Assembly: GCA_016937255.1 (NCBI GenBank)
Contig: JAFGWG010000010.1
Span: 1 to 37,087, forward strand
Length of the DNA: 37,087 nucleotides
Direction of reading: 5' to 3'
From: Bacteroidales bacterium
GTDB taxonomy: Bacteria > Bacteroidota > Bacteroidia > Bacteroidales > DTU049
Under the pieces are notes generated by a model. It ran no database searches. It saw only the letters and a list, made by a program, of their open reading frames with translations, and was not told where the DNA came from. This document shows, in pieces, positions 16,934 to 24,400 of the stretch. A program made the position numbers and the translations under genes. The stretch's first letter is position 1. Each line of letters begins with the position of its first letter.

Positions 16934-18586
16934 TTAATAAACAATAAAATTTTGTGTGGTTGTTTTATTGTTCGAATGAATTAAGATGATGTATAATCCC
17001 TGGGAATAATCAGAAACATCAATACTATTGGTATATTTAGTTTCAATAAACCGACCAGAATCATCAAAAACATCTATAATACCATCCGTAAATCCTTCGA
17101 TTGTAATAAACTTTGAGGCAGGATTAGGATATATTTTCCATTGACTTGCATTTTCGGGAATATCAGTGCTTAAAAACTCATATGCGCCAATATCATAACC
17201 ATTTCCCTGTGGACGTGAAATTTCATCGTGATCATAAGGAATGCCAGTGTTTAAAGCTGAGTCTATACAAGGTGATCCAACAGAAAGGCGATAGTTAAAG
17301 TTTATTGAGTCTGAAAACAACGGATCATTTAATATACTGTTCCAATCATCATTGATATGTGTTTGATATGTGTTAAATTCCTGCATAGTATACACTTGCA
17401 TGGCTCCGTAATTTACCATAAAAGTATCCAGCGGAGAATCAGCATAATAGCAATTATAGTCACAAACAATGTTTTCAAAGGTTGAATCAATATCATAAAC
17501 ATGAAATCCACGAGAAGGATTTGCAAATATATTGTTGCGGATGAAAACAGAATCGGTTTGGGCTATATTACTCCAGGCCGCATAACAAAAACCCATGTAA
17601 TCAGGACGCTGCGAACCCCATCCATAGCCAATATTTACACAAGTGTTGTTTTCAAAATATATCTTGTCAATTATTGCAGTAGAGTTTTGATTCCAAATCT
17701 CAAGAGCAGCCATACCACAATTCCAGATTACATTATTTCGATAAACAATGTTTTTTTGTATGCTGAGACCGCTTCCCTGGTTGGTTACTCCGGTGTCATA
17801 AATCTCCCAGATCATATTATTCTCTACAAGATGGTTTTCTCCATTCATCCAAAATTCAATTGCATTCCCGAAACGAACCTGTCCGTCGAGATTAAGGTCT
17901 CCGCCGCCAATCCATGAAATTTCGCAATTTCTTATTGTAATGTTGGAGGTGTTCTCTCCTCCAAAACCATGAGCTGCACCATATTTTATGGCTAGGTTTT
18001 CATAGGTTATAAAACACCTGTTGCTTTGATTTACAACATGTTCTCGCAACGCGCATTCAATATTTGTATGAACTGTGGCGGGGTTTCCAACGCTATACAT
18101 TCTGAGTTCACCTGTGCTTAAATTAAAATGGAAATCATCCTGGCTTTGTAATTCTACAAGTGTCCATTTCTTAATACCTGCATGGCTTTCATTGTCGAAA
18201 ATGATGTTTCCTACATCGGTTTGAGCAGTGCTGGTGCATAGCCATATATTGGTTGACTCTTCTATCCAATCAGAACTTTGGTTCATGTTTTCTGACCCCA
18301 TAATTAGTGGCAATGAACCCGATCCGAATGCGCCATAATACACATCAGCCGCTAAAGATCCAGAAGATGGAAAGAGTTGTCGTCGCCAGCATTCTCCACG
18401 TTTAAAAAGAATAGAATCCCCCGGTTGAAAAACACTTGTATTTACTTTGTTAAGCGTTTGCCATGCAGTACTGGGGCTGTTTCCGATCCAGCTGTCGTTG
18501 CCGGCTGTAGCATCAATATAGTATGTGTTTTGGGCAAAAATGCCGGAAGTAAAAACAATCAAAAAAGGTGCTATAAGAAACCTCAT
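16934..18586 (-). CDS. T9SS-secreted right-handed parallel beta-helix protein
   Basis: This 550-residue protein is counted from the ATG at 18586; a longer reading would need a TTG at 18601. The signal peptide (residues 1-19, ending IFAQ) is followed by YYIDATAGNDSWIGNSPSTAWQTLNKV, the usual opening of pectate-lyase-like beta-helices. Asn-rich coils run to about residue 440: ITYENLAIKYG, ITIRNCEISWI, HLVENNMIWEI, IVYRNNVIWNCG, IYFENNTCVN, VFIRNNIFANP. It then has SPCIDSALNTGI and GYDIGAYEF, a typical coil terminus, and ends with a T9SS type A sorting domain (WKIYPNPASKFITIEG). Such proteins are often polysaccharide lyases or hydrolases or sugar-binding proteins. I cannot identify catalytic residues, so the activity stays open. 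It is divergent from glyS. Confidence 0.88.
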   Translation of the reverse strand: MRFLIAPFLIVFTSGIFAQNTYYIDATAGNDSWIGNSPSTAWQTLNKVNTSVFQPGDSILFKRGECWRRQLFPSSGSLAADVYYGAFGSGSLPLIMGSENMNQSSDWIEESTNIWLCTSTAQTDVGNIIFDNESHAGIKKWTLVELQSQDDFHFNLSTGELRMYSVGNPATVHTNIECALREHVVNQSNRCFITYENLAIKYGAAHGFGGENTSNITIRNCEISWIGGGDLNLDGQVRFGNAIEFWMNGENHLVENNMIWEIYDTGVTNQGSGLSIQKNIVYRNNVIWNCGMAALEIWNQNSTAIIDKIYFENNTCVNIGYGWGSQRPDYMGFCYAAWSNIAQTDSVFIRNNIFANPSRGFHVYDIDSTFENIVCDYNCYYADSPLDTFMVNYGAMQVYTMQEFNTYQTHINDDWNSILNDPLFSDSINFNYRLSVGSPCIDSALNTGIPYDHDEISRPQGNGYDIGAYEFLSTDIPENASQWKIYPNPASKFITIEGFTDGIIDVFDDSGRFIETKYTNSIDVSDYSQGLYIILIHSNNKTTTQNFIVY

Positions 18587-18609
18587 AATAGAATATGACA
18601 ATGTAAAGT

Positions 18610-18652
18610 TTAGAATCTATGCTAAGATATAGAATTTTGTTAGAATCTATGC
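18610..18652. repeat. 13-bp direct repeat with inner dyads in the glyS/beta-helix intergenic region
   Basis: TTAGAATCTATGC occurs perfectly at 18610-18622 and 18640-18652, 30 bp apart. Each copy contains the dyad TAGAATCTA. Both copies lie upstream of the glyS -7 box and between divergent genes, as expected for a regulator binding on one face of the helix. Confidence 0.6.
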
Positions 18653-18664
18653 ACGGATTTTTAG

Positions 18665-18672
18665 TAATTTTG
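18665..18672 (+). promoter_or_regulatory. -7 promoter box of glyS
   Basis: TAATTTTG matches TAnnTTTG exactly, 18 nt before the ATG at 18691. A TTTTG lies at 18635-18639, with a longer than usual spacing. The box sits inside the longer reading from 18619, supporting the later start. Confidence 0.65.
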
Positions 18673-18690
18673 CACCTAAACTCGAAAAGC

Positions 18691-20205
18691 ATGATCGAAG
18701 ATATTTTTAAGAAGATCATTTCACACGCCAAGGAATACGGTTTTATTTTCCAGTCGTCGGAGATTTATGACGGGCTTAGTGCAGTGTACGATTACGGACA
18801 GTATGGTTCGGAACTAAAAAACAATATACGCAGCTACTGGTGGAGAAGCATGGTACAGCACCACGAAAACATTGTGGGCATAGATGCTGCCATTTTTATG
18901 CACCCTACAACTTGGAGGGCCTCTGGCCACGTGGATGCGTTTAATGATCCTCTTATCGATAATAAAGACAGTAAGAAACGCTACCGCGCCGATGTTTTGA
19001 TTGAAGATTATGCTGAAAAACAAAGGCAGAAAGCAGAAAAAGAAATTGAGAAGGCAAAAAAACGTTTTGGTGATGATTTTGACGAAAAAATGTATCGCGA
19101 AACTAATCCACGCGTTAAAGGCTACCTCGATAAAGCCGATGAGGTTGTTGCCACAATGGCAAAAGCCTTGGCGGCAGAAGATTTGGCAGCAGTAAAACAA
19201 TTGATCGAAGATCTTGAAATCGCTTGCCCTATTAGTGGCTCGCGCAATTGGACAGACGTTCGTCAGTTTAATCTGATGTTCGATACCCGCATGGGTTCGC
19301 TAAGCGATGGTTCAGACACCATTTATCTGAGACCGGAAACTGCTCAGGGTATTTTTGTTAATTTTCTTAATGTAATGAAGTCTGGGCGCATGAAGGTGCC
19401 CTTTGGTATTGCACAAACTGGAAAAGCTTTTCGCAATGAGATCGTTGCCCGCCAATTTATTTTTCGTATGCGAGAATTTGAGCAGATGGAAATGCAGTTT
19501 TTTGTGAAACCGGGCACAGAAATGGAATGGTTTAAGTATTGGAAAGAACAGCGCATGAACTGGCATTTGAAAATGGGAATTCCCGAAAGTAAATACAGAT
19601 GGCACGATCATGACAAACTTGCACATTATGCAAATGCTGCTACTGATGTGGAATTTGATTTTCCTTTTGGGTTCAAAGAGCTGGAAGGCATACATAGTCG
19701 CACCGATTTTGATTTAAGTGCACACCAGGAACATAGTGGTAAAAAACTGCAGTATTTCGATCCTGAACTAAACGAAAATTATGTGCCATACGTGATTGAG
19801 ACATCTATTGGACTTGATCGGACTTTCCTTGCGGTATTCAGTCATGCTTTACAGGAAGAAAAACTGGAAGACGGCTCTGAGCGGACCGTACTTCGCCTAC
19901 CAAAATTTCTGGCTCCCATTAAGGCTGCAATTTTACCCCTGGTGAAAAAAGACGGCATGCCCGAAATGGCCAAGAAGATTTTTGACGAGCTAAAACTTGA
20001 TTTCATGCTTCAGTATGATGAGAAAGATGCTATTGGAAGGCGTTACCGCAGACAAGATGCTATTGGAACGCCTTTTTGTATTACGGTTGACAATGAGTCG
20101 CTAACAGATAATAGTGTTACTGTTCGAGAACGCGACAGCATGAAGCAAGCTCGTATTGCTATAGATCAGCTGCGCACGTATCTTTTTGATCAATTGAAAG
20201 TTTAA
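18691..20205 (+). CDS. glyS: glycine--tRNA ligase, alpha2 class II type
   Basis: This enzyme charges tRNA-Gly with glycine using ATP, in the cytosol. The protein is 504 residues from the ATG at 18691. A 24-residue upstream extension from 18619 would include the promoter box and is unlike the family start (MIEDIFKKIISHAKEYGFIFQSSEIYDG). Signature motifs of the homodimeric class II enzyme are present: GLSAVYDYGQYGSELKNN near the start, RPETAQGIFVNF (residues 214-225), FRNEI then FIFRMREFEQMEMQFF, GIHSRTDFDLSAHQ, and IETSIGLDRTFLA. The anticodon-binding domain begins around LPKFLAPIKAAILPL and includes RYRRQDAIGTPFCITVD. This is one chain rather than the separate GlyQ/GlyS subunits. A small winged-helix gene follows 18 bp downstream. 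Confidence 0.97.
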   Translation: MIEDIFKKIISHAKEYGFIFQSSEIYDGLSAVYDYGQYGSELKNNIRSYWWRSMVQHHENIVGIDAAIFMHPTTWRASGHVDAFNDPLIDNKDSKKRYRADVLIEDYAEKQRQKAEKEIEKAKKRFGDDFDEKMYRETNPRVKGYLDKADEVVATMAKALAAEDLAAVKQLIEDLEIACPISGSRNWTDVRQFNLMFDTRMGSLSDGSDTIYLRPETAQGIFVNFLNVMKSGRMKVPFGIAQTGKAFRNEIVARQFIFRMREFEQMEMQFFVKPGTEMEWFKYWKEQRMNWHLKMGIPESKYRWHDHDKLAHYANAATDVEFDFPFGFKELEGIHSRTDFDLSAHQEHSGKKLQYFDPELNENYVPYVIETSIGLDRTFLAVFSHALQEEKLEDGSERTVLRLPKFLAPIKAAILPLVKKDGMPEMAKKIFDELKLDFMLQYDEKDAIGRRYRRQDAIGTPFCITVDNESLTDNSVTVRERDSMKQARIAIDQLRTYLFDQLKV

Positions 20206-20223
20206 CTTCAAAAAATTAAACTT

Positions 20224-20403
20224 ATGGAAAGTAAAATGAAAGTCTTAGACACCATGAAAAAAGCTGAGAAACCTTTATCAGCAGGACAAATAGCCGACCT
20301 TAGTGGCCTCGACAGAAAAGAAGTGGACAAAGCCATGAAAGAACTGAAAACAGACGAAAGCATAGAGTCTCCCAAAAAGTGTTATTGGCAACCAAAAAAA
20401 TAG
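20224..20403 (+). CDS. 59-residue winged-helix protein
   Basis: This small ORF reads [18 protein letters not shown], then [19 protein letters not shown], then [18 protein letters not shown]. It has the layout of a minimal winged helix: helix 1 ([13 protein letters not shown]), helix 2 (AGQIADLSG), recognition helix ([15 protein letters not shown]) and a wing ([14 protein letters not shown]). Small MarR/ArsR-like or replication-factor-like winged helices of this size occur in bacteria and archaea. It starts 18 bp after the glyS stop, so it is probably co-transcribed. The composition is very Lys-rich, fitting a nucleic-acid binder. There is no sensor domain or metal site; the single Cys near the end is not enough to suggest one. 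DNA-binding is inferred from the fold only, and the target is unknown. Confidence 0.7.
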   Translation: MESKMKVLDTMKKAEKPLSAGQIADLSGLDRKEVDKAMKELKTDESIESPKKCYWQPKK

Positions 20404-20426
20404 CTCCACTTGTATTATTCGCCACT

Positions 20427-20482
20427 GATATTGTTAGCTCTTCCCCACTTTTATTTAGGGCGAGGGAAAAGAGAACAATATC
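20427..20482. repeat. 56-nt imperfect inverted repeat between the wHTH gene and ctp
   Basis: GATATTGTT (20427-20435) pairs with AACAATATC (20474-20482). An inner CTCTT (20438-20442) pairs with AAGAG (20469-20473), and a CCC/GGG pair lies further in. There is no T run after it, so it is not an ordinary intrinsic terminator. Confidence 0.6.
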
Positions 20483-20563
20483 CAGATGCTTTGGCTTTAC
20501 CAGTAAATTAAAAGCTTTCGGAAATAAATATTAATTTTACGGAACTACATTGAACTATCAATT

Positions 20564-22132
20564 ATGAAAAAATCTTATCAGGGCTTCATTTACGGTGCAT
20601 TACTAGCCATTGGCGTTTTACTGGGATATTGGATTTCCTCCGGCAGTATAATCCAAAGCAAACAGAATTATGCATCGGAAGAGAAAATTTCGGAAGTCAT
20701 CTCTTTTGTGCTTGATAATTATGTAGATAGTGTGGATCATGAGCAGATGGTTCAGAATGCAATTATCGGCATGTTGGAAAAGCTTGATCCACATTCGGTT
20801 TATATCAGCAAAGAGGAATTTGATGCCGTTAATGATCCCCTTATGGGTGAATTTGAAGGAATTGGTATACAGTTTCGCATAGAGCGTGACAGTATTGTGG
20901 TCATAAATCCCATTCCGAATGGACCAAGTGAGAAAAAAGGTATTCGTCCTGGCGATCGAATTGTAAGAGTTGATGGAGAAAACGTGGCAGGAATAGGAAT
21001 TGAGAATGAAGATGTTTTGCGTTTGTTGAAAGGAGAAAAAGGAACAAAGGTAATTGTTGGAATATACAGACGTGGCGTATCGGGCATTACAGATTATGAA
21101 ATTACACGAGATGTTATTCCTTTAAATAGTTTAGATGCAGCCTTTCTTTTGGATAGTAAAAACGCATATATAAAATTGAATTCATTTTCAGCCACTACCT
21201 ATGAAGAGTTTCGTACTGCTGTTTTGAATTTGCGAGAAAAAGGAGCCCAAAACCTGATTCTGGATTTACGCGATAATGGTGGTGGCTTTTTAAGTGCCGC
21301 CGTTGATATTGCCGATGATTTTCTTCCTAATAATCAAACAATAGTATATACCGAAGGAGTGCATCGCAAGAAAAAGAACTATAAGTCGCGAGGAAAAGGT
21401 TTATGGGAAGACGGTAAAGTAGTGATTTTAGTGAATGAGTTTTCCGCTTCGGCAAGTGAAATTTTGGCTGGTGCGATACAGGATAATGATCGAGGCTTTG
21501 TGGTTGGGCGCCGTACTTTTGGAAAAGGATTGGTACAGGAGCAGATTGATTTGCGCGATGGATCGGCAATGCGTATTACTGTTGCCCGATATTATACTCC
21601 TTCGGGTCGTTGCATACAAAGACCTTATGATAATGGAGCAGAAGAGTATTATCTCGATTTTTACAAAACCCTTATGCTAGATGATTCCGCTGCTTATGAA
21701 TATAATAATGCAAAAAACGACTCATTAATTTATAAAACCCTTTCTGGAAGAACTGTTTATGGTGGTGGTGGCATAATTCCAGATTCTGTAGTAATGAAAG
21801 ATTTTATTCTTTCAACCGAAATTCGCACTGAATTATTTGGCTCGGGAAAACTCTTTCAGGAAGTTTTTAATTTTGTAGATAATAATAGAACAGAACTTCG
21901 TCAAAAATACCCCAATGTACAAATCTTTATGGCTGCATTTACAGTACCAAGTTCACTGTATAATAGCATTACTTCGGGTATGAAATCTGAAATATCGCTT
22001 TCGGATAGCAGAAGTATTAACCATTTTATTAAAGCAAATGTGGCAAGGGAAATGTTTAGCTATGAAGCCTATTACCGTGTTACAGCCTCAGATGATGAGG
22101 TCATTAAGACTGCTTTGTATTTATTGAGGTAA
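20564..22132 (+). CDS. S41 C-terminal processing protease
   Basis: This 522-residue serine protease has an N-terminal membrane helix (residues 8-25) that would anchor it facing the periplasm. A PDZ domain spans about 95-185 (GIGIQFRIERDSIVVINPIPNGPSEKKGIRPGDRIVRVDG), then the S41 core. The catalytic triad is visible: Ser296 in FSASASE, Lys321 in RTFGKGLVQ and Gln325. The 25-residue Ser-Lys and 4-residue Lys-Gln spacings match the CtpB/Prc family. These proteases trim or degrade proteins from their C termini and can help turn over envelope proteins; the substrate here is unknown. Residues about 360-522 are an extra C-terminal region lacking an obvious known domain. It is preceded by a large inverted repeat and converges with a small lipoprotein gene. 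Confidence 0.93.
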   Translation: MKKSYQGFIYGALLAIGVLLGYWISSGSIIQSKQNYASEEKISEVISFVLDNYVDSVDHEQMVQNAIIGMLEKLDPHSVYISKEEFDAVNDPLMGEFEGIGIQFRIERDSIVVINPIPNGPSEKKGIRPGDRIVRVDGENVAGIGIENEDVLRLLKGEKGTKVIVGIYRRGVSGITDYEITRDVIPLNSLDAAFLLDSKNAYIKLNSFSATTYEEFRTAVLNLREKGAQNLILDLRDNGGGFLSAAVDIADDFLPNNQTIVYTEGVHRKKKNYKSRGKGLWEDGKVVILVNEFSASASEILAGAIQDNDRGFVVGRRTFGKGLVQEQIDLRDGSAMRITVARYYTPSGRCIQRPYDNGAEEYYLDFYKTLMLDDSAAYEYNNAKNDSLIYKTLSGRTVYGGGGIIPDSVVMKDFILSTEIRTELFGSGKLFQEVFNFVDNNRTELRQKYPNVQIFMAAFTVPSSLYNSITSGMKSEISLSDSRSINHFIKANVAREMFSYEAYYRVTASDDEVIKTALYLLR

Positions 22133-22208
22133 AACTATTATCTTCCCCAAATTGTGCTGATGCTCTTTCTCAAATAACTAGAGCGCGAAGAAGTTTTTAT
22201 AAAAACAC

Positions 22209-22415
22209 TTATTCTATTGGTTTTTCTGCTAAACTATCTGTGCTAGTAGAATCATTCAGAAAATCATTGGCAGCATCTACAGAGCTATTAATTGATGCCG
22301 TATCTTTCTTAATTGAATCCTGAAAGTCATTCATTTCGTCTTTTTCTTCTTTGGTCATTCCTCCGCAGGCTACGAGAAATAAAGTGACTAAAAATAATAC
22401 AAAGAGTTTTTTCAT
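22209..22415 (-). CDS. small lipoprotein
   Basis: This is a 68-residue lipoprotein with signal and lipobox ending in Cys17 (FLVACGG). The mature part is short, charged and mostly helical (MTKEEKDEMNDFQDSIKKD), followed by a Ser/Asp/Thr-rich tail. It has no recognisable domain. It has its own well-formed promoter, converges with the protease gene, and stands alone. Small lipoproteins of this kind are common in the phylum and of unknown function. Confidence 0.75.
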   Translation of the reverse strand: MKKLFVLFLVTLFLVACGGMTKEEKDEMNDFQDSIKKDTASINSSVDAANDFLNDSTSTDSLAEKPIE

Positions 22416-22431
22416 AATACTAAGCTTTGTA

Positions 22432-22463
22432 CAAAAATAGAATTTTTGTGGTTATCTTGCAAA
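22432..22463 (-). promoter_or_regulatory. promoter of the 68-residue lipoprotein gene
   Basis: On the minus strand this reads TTTG (22463-22460), 20 nt, then TATTTTTG (22439-22432). Both the -33 and -7 consensus elements are exact and the spacing is in the expected range. Confidence 0.75.
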
Positions 22464-22539
22464 TTTAGAAAATAAACGCGTTTTGTCTTGAAAAATTGGC
22501 CACTTACAATAAAAATGCAGTTGATAATATATTCTTCCG

Positions 22540-22547
22540 TAACTTTG
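22540..22547 (+). promoter_or_regulatory. -7 promoter box of the first YD-like gene
   Basis: TAACTTTG fits TAnnTTTG, 21 nt before the ATG at 22561. A TTG lies at 22521-22523, with a 16-nt spacing that is a little short. Confidence 0.55.
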
Positions 22548-22560
22548 TAAAAATTTGAAT

Positions 22561-24156
22561 ATGAAAAAGATAATAATTCTTTCGGGCTTATTTTTGATTT
22601 TAATATCTGCTATGGCTCAAAACACTTCGAATAACTCGGTTTTTAATATTGATAACCAAAACGAAATTCCTGTGAAAAGCACCGCAGCCATTGTTCAGGT
22701 TCTGGATTCAACCATTGATTATACATATAATAGTGGGTGGGAATATACGGAGAAGGAAATCGTGAATATCCGACACTGGGAAAGTGGTTATCCTTGGGAA
22801 ACACTGTTCTATGCATTTGATGGGGGCGTTTGGAATCCGTTTATAAAAGCTCATATAAATTGGTACGACAGTATTACTTATCAAACTTATAACCTTTATC
22901 CATGGAATTCATTTATGTTAGATTGGAACCCCGACGCTTTGGCGCATTATAGTTTTGCTCAACATCAAACATCGCAGTTTGGCCAAGTGTATAATGATGT
23001 GAGTTTCATGATGTCGTATGATTTTAGTGTTAATCAGTTTACCGGTGGGACTAAAATCAGGCCAACAATGCACAATGATACGCTTTATGACAGTTATTCC
23101 TTGGATGATTATAATGTTGCTACTAGCCTTTGGGAACCAAATGAAACTTATATCTTTACGTATACACCGGAAGGGTTAATAAAGACCATTCTACATAAAG
23201 CCTATAATACCATCACTTCATCTTATGAAAACTTGAGGTACCAAGTATCGGCTTATTCAGGTACAAATATCCTTTTAAATGTAGAACAGAACTGGCTTGT
23301 TGACCACTGGGAGAATAATGTAAAAACTGAATACAGCTATAATGGCAACAACCAAATATCCAGTAAAACCAAATATATCTGGAATAATATTACTGAAGAA
23401 TGGGATCCAGAGGGTCGTCATTTATACACTTATTCAGTAAATGATTTAGTTAATGATACTTATCAAAGCTACAGCGGAGTCTCTTATGATTATTCGTACC
23501 GAAATTTATATACCTACGATGTAAGCGGAAATATGCTTTCGCGACAATATGATTCATATACAGGTGGAGTTTGGGTAAACGGAATACTGTATGAATACAC
23601 CTTTAATTCAAATAATGACAGGCTTACATACAAAAAAAGCAACTGGAATAGTGGATTAAATACATGGGTAAACTCTATCCTAAATACTTACACTTATAAT
23701 GCAAATTTCAACCTCACTCAACAATTGTATCAAAGCTGGGACTTAGGCTTGTTATCTTGGGTGAATGTAGAGAAGTATGATTACACTTTTGATGCTAATT
23801 TCAATAAAACCAAGAAAGAGTTTTCAAATTGGGATAATATTGGTGGTGTATGGGAATATGCTGATAAAACCGAATATTTCTGGTCACAATACGATGCAAA
23901 TAGTGTTCAGGAAATTTTCATTAACCCAATGAATGTATTTCCAAACCCAAGTAATGGCTTGATAAATATTAATATTGAGAACGATATTTATAATACACTC
24001 ACTATTTGCGATAATAACGGAAAAACTGTTCTGGTTAAGTCCATTAATGGCAGAGAAGAGCAGATTGATTTGACGCAATATGGAAAAGGGTATTATATGA
24101 TTACTCTTAGCAATGAGTATGGCGAATCCGAATCTCGGAAGCTGATGGTTTACTAG
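22561..24156 (+). CDS. T9SS-secreted Trp-rich YD-like repeat protein (copy 1)
   Basis: This 531-residue protein is counted from the ATG at 22561; the TTG at 22555 is not needed. A signal peptide ends near residue 20 (ISAMAQ). Residues about 45-170 form an N-terminal region shared with the next gene (STAAIVQVLDS, IRHWESGYPWE, HINWYDS, PWNSFMLDWNPD). Residues about 170-440 hold about eight repeats of 30-40 residues, each with a Trp-containing strand followed by a YTY-like strand, such as VWVNGILYEYTFNSNNDRL. They resemble YD/RHS-type repeats. The last 75 residues are a T9SS type A sorting domain (VFPNPSNGLININIE). No catalytic residues are seen. A secreted structural or binding role is inferred. 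It is a tandem paralogue of the following gene. Confidence 0.85.
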   Translation: MKKIIILSGLFLILISAMAQNTSNNSVFNIDNQNEIPVKSTAAIVQVLDSTIDYTYNSGWEYTEKEIVNIRHWESGYPWETLFYAFDGGVWNPFIKAHINWYDSITYQTYNLYPWNSFMLDWNPDALAHYSFAQHQTSQFGQVYNDVSFMMSYDFSVNQFTGGTKIRPTMHNDTLYDSYSLDDYNVATSLWEPNETYIFTYTPEGLIKTILHKAYNTITSSYENLRYQVSAYSGTNILLNVEQNWLVDHWENNVKTEYSYNGNNQISSKTKYIWNNITEEWDPEGRHLYTYSVNDLVNDTYQSYSGVSYDYSYRNLYTYDVSGNMLSRQYDSYTGGVWVNGILYEYTFNSNNDRLTYKKSNWNSGLNTWVNSILNTYTYNANFNLTQQLYQSWDLGLLSWVNVEKYDYTFDANFNKTKKEFSNWDNIGGVWEYADKTEYFWSQYDANSVQEIFINPMNVFPNPSNGLININIENDIYNTLTICDNNGKTVLVKSINGREEQIDLTQYGKGYYMITLSNEYGESESRKLMVY

Positions 24157-24179
24157 AAATATTATAAAATAATTTTAAG

Positions 24180-24203
24180 GGAGGCCAATGTGCCTCCTTT
24201 TTT
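24180..24203 (+). terminator. hairpin terminator after copy 1
   Basis: GGAGGC (24180-24185) and GCCTCC (24192-24197) form a GC-rich 6-bp stem with a 6-nt loop, followed by six T. Confidence 0.85.
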
Positions 24204-24378
24204 ATTCTTTATGTTATAGGAACACCTTCAATTGCATAGGTTTTTCAAGCCAATTCACATGTATTAGCAATTCAAAAAAATTTGTCGAACAATAAACATT
24301 TGAAATCAAAAGGGTCAAAAATAAACTTAAATATTTAACATACAGATCGGTTATTTTTTTATACAAGAAAAAATGTTG

Positions 24379-24386
24379 TATTTTTG
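24379..24386 (+). promoter_or_regulatory. -7 promoter box of the second YD-like gene
   Basis: TATTTTTG fits TAnnTTTG, 22 nt before the ATG at 24401. The -33 region is T-rich with no exact TTTG. The preceding gap (24204-24378) shows no other structure I can name. Confidence 0.6.
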
Positions 24387-24400
24387 AAAAAAAATAAACC

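Noticed and set aside
17501-17917. 138-residue open frame antisense to the beta-helix gene
   Set aside because: It lies inside a coherent beta-helix coding sequence and has no recognisable features.
18619-18690. 24-residue N-terminal extension of glycyl-tRNA synthetase
   Set aside because: It spans the -7 box and one of the direct repeats, and the family start fits the ATG at 18691.
22193-22206. hairpin GTTTTTATAAAAAC between ctp and the small lipoprotein gene
   Set aside because: It is an AT-only palindrome with almost no loop and a weak stem; not enough to call a terminator.
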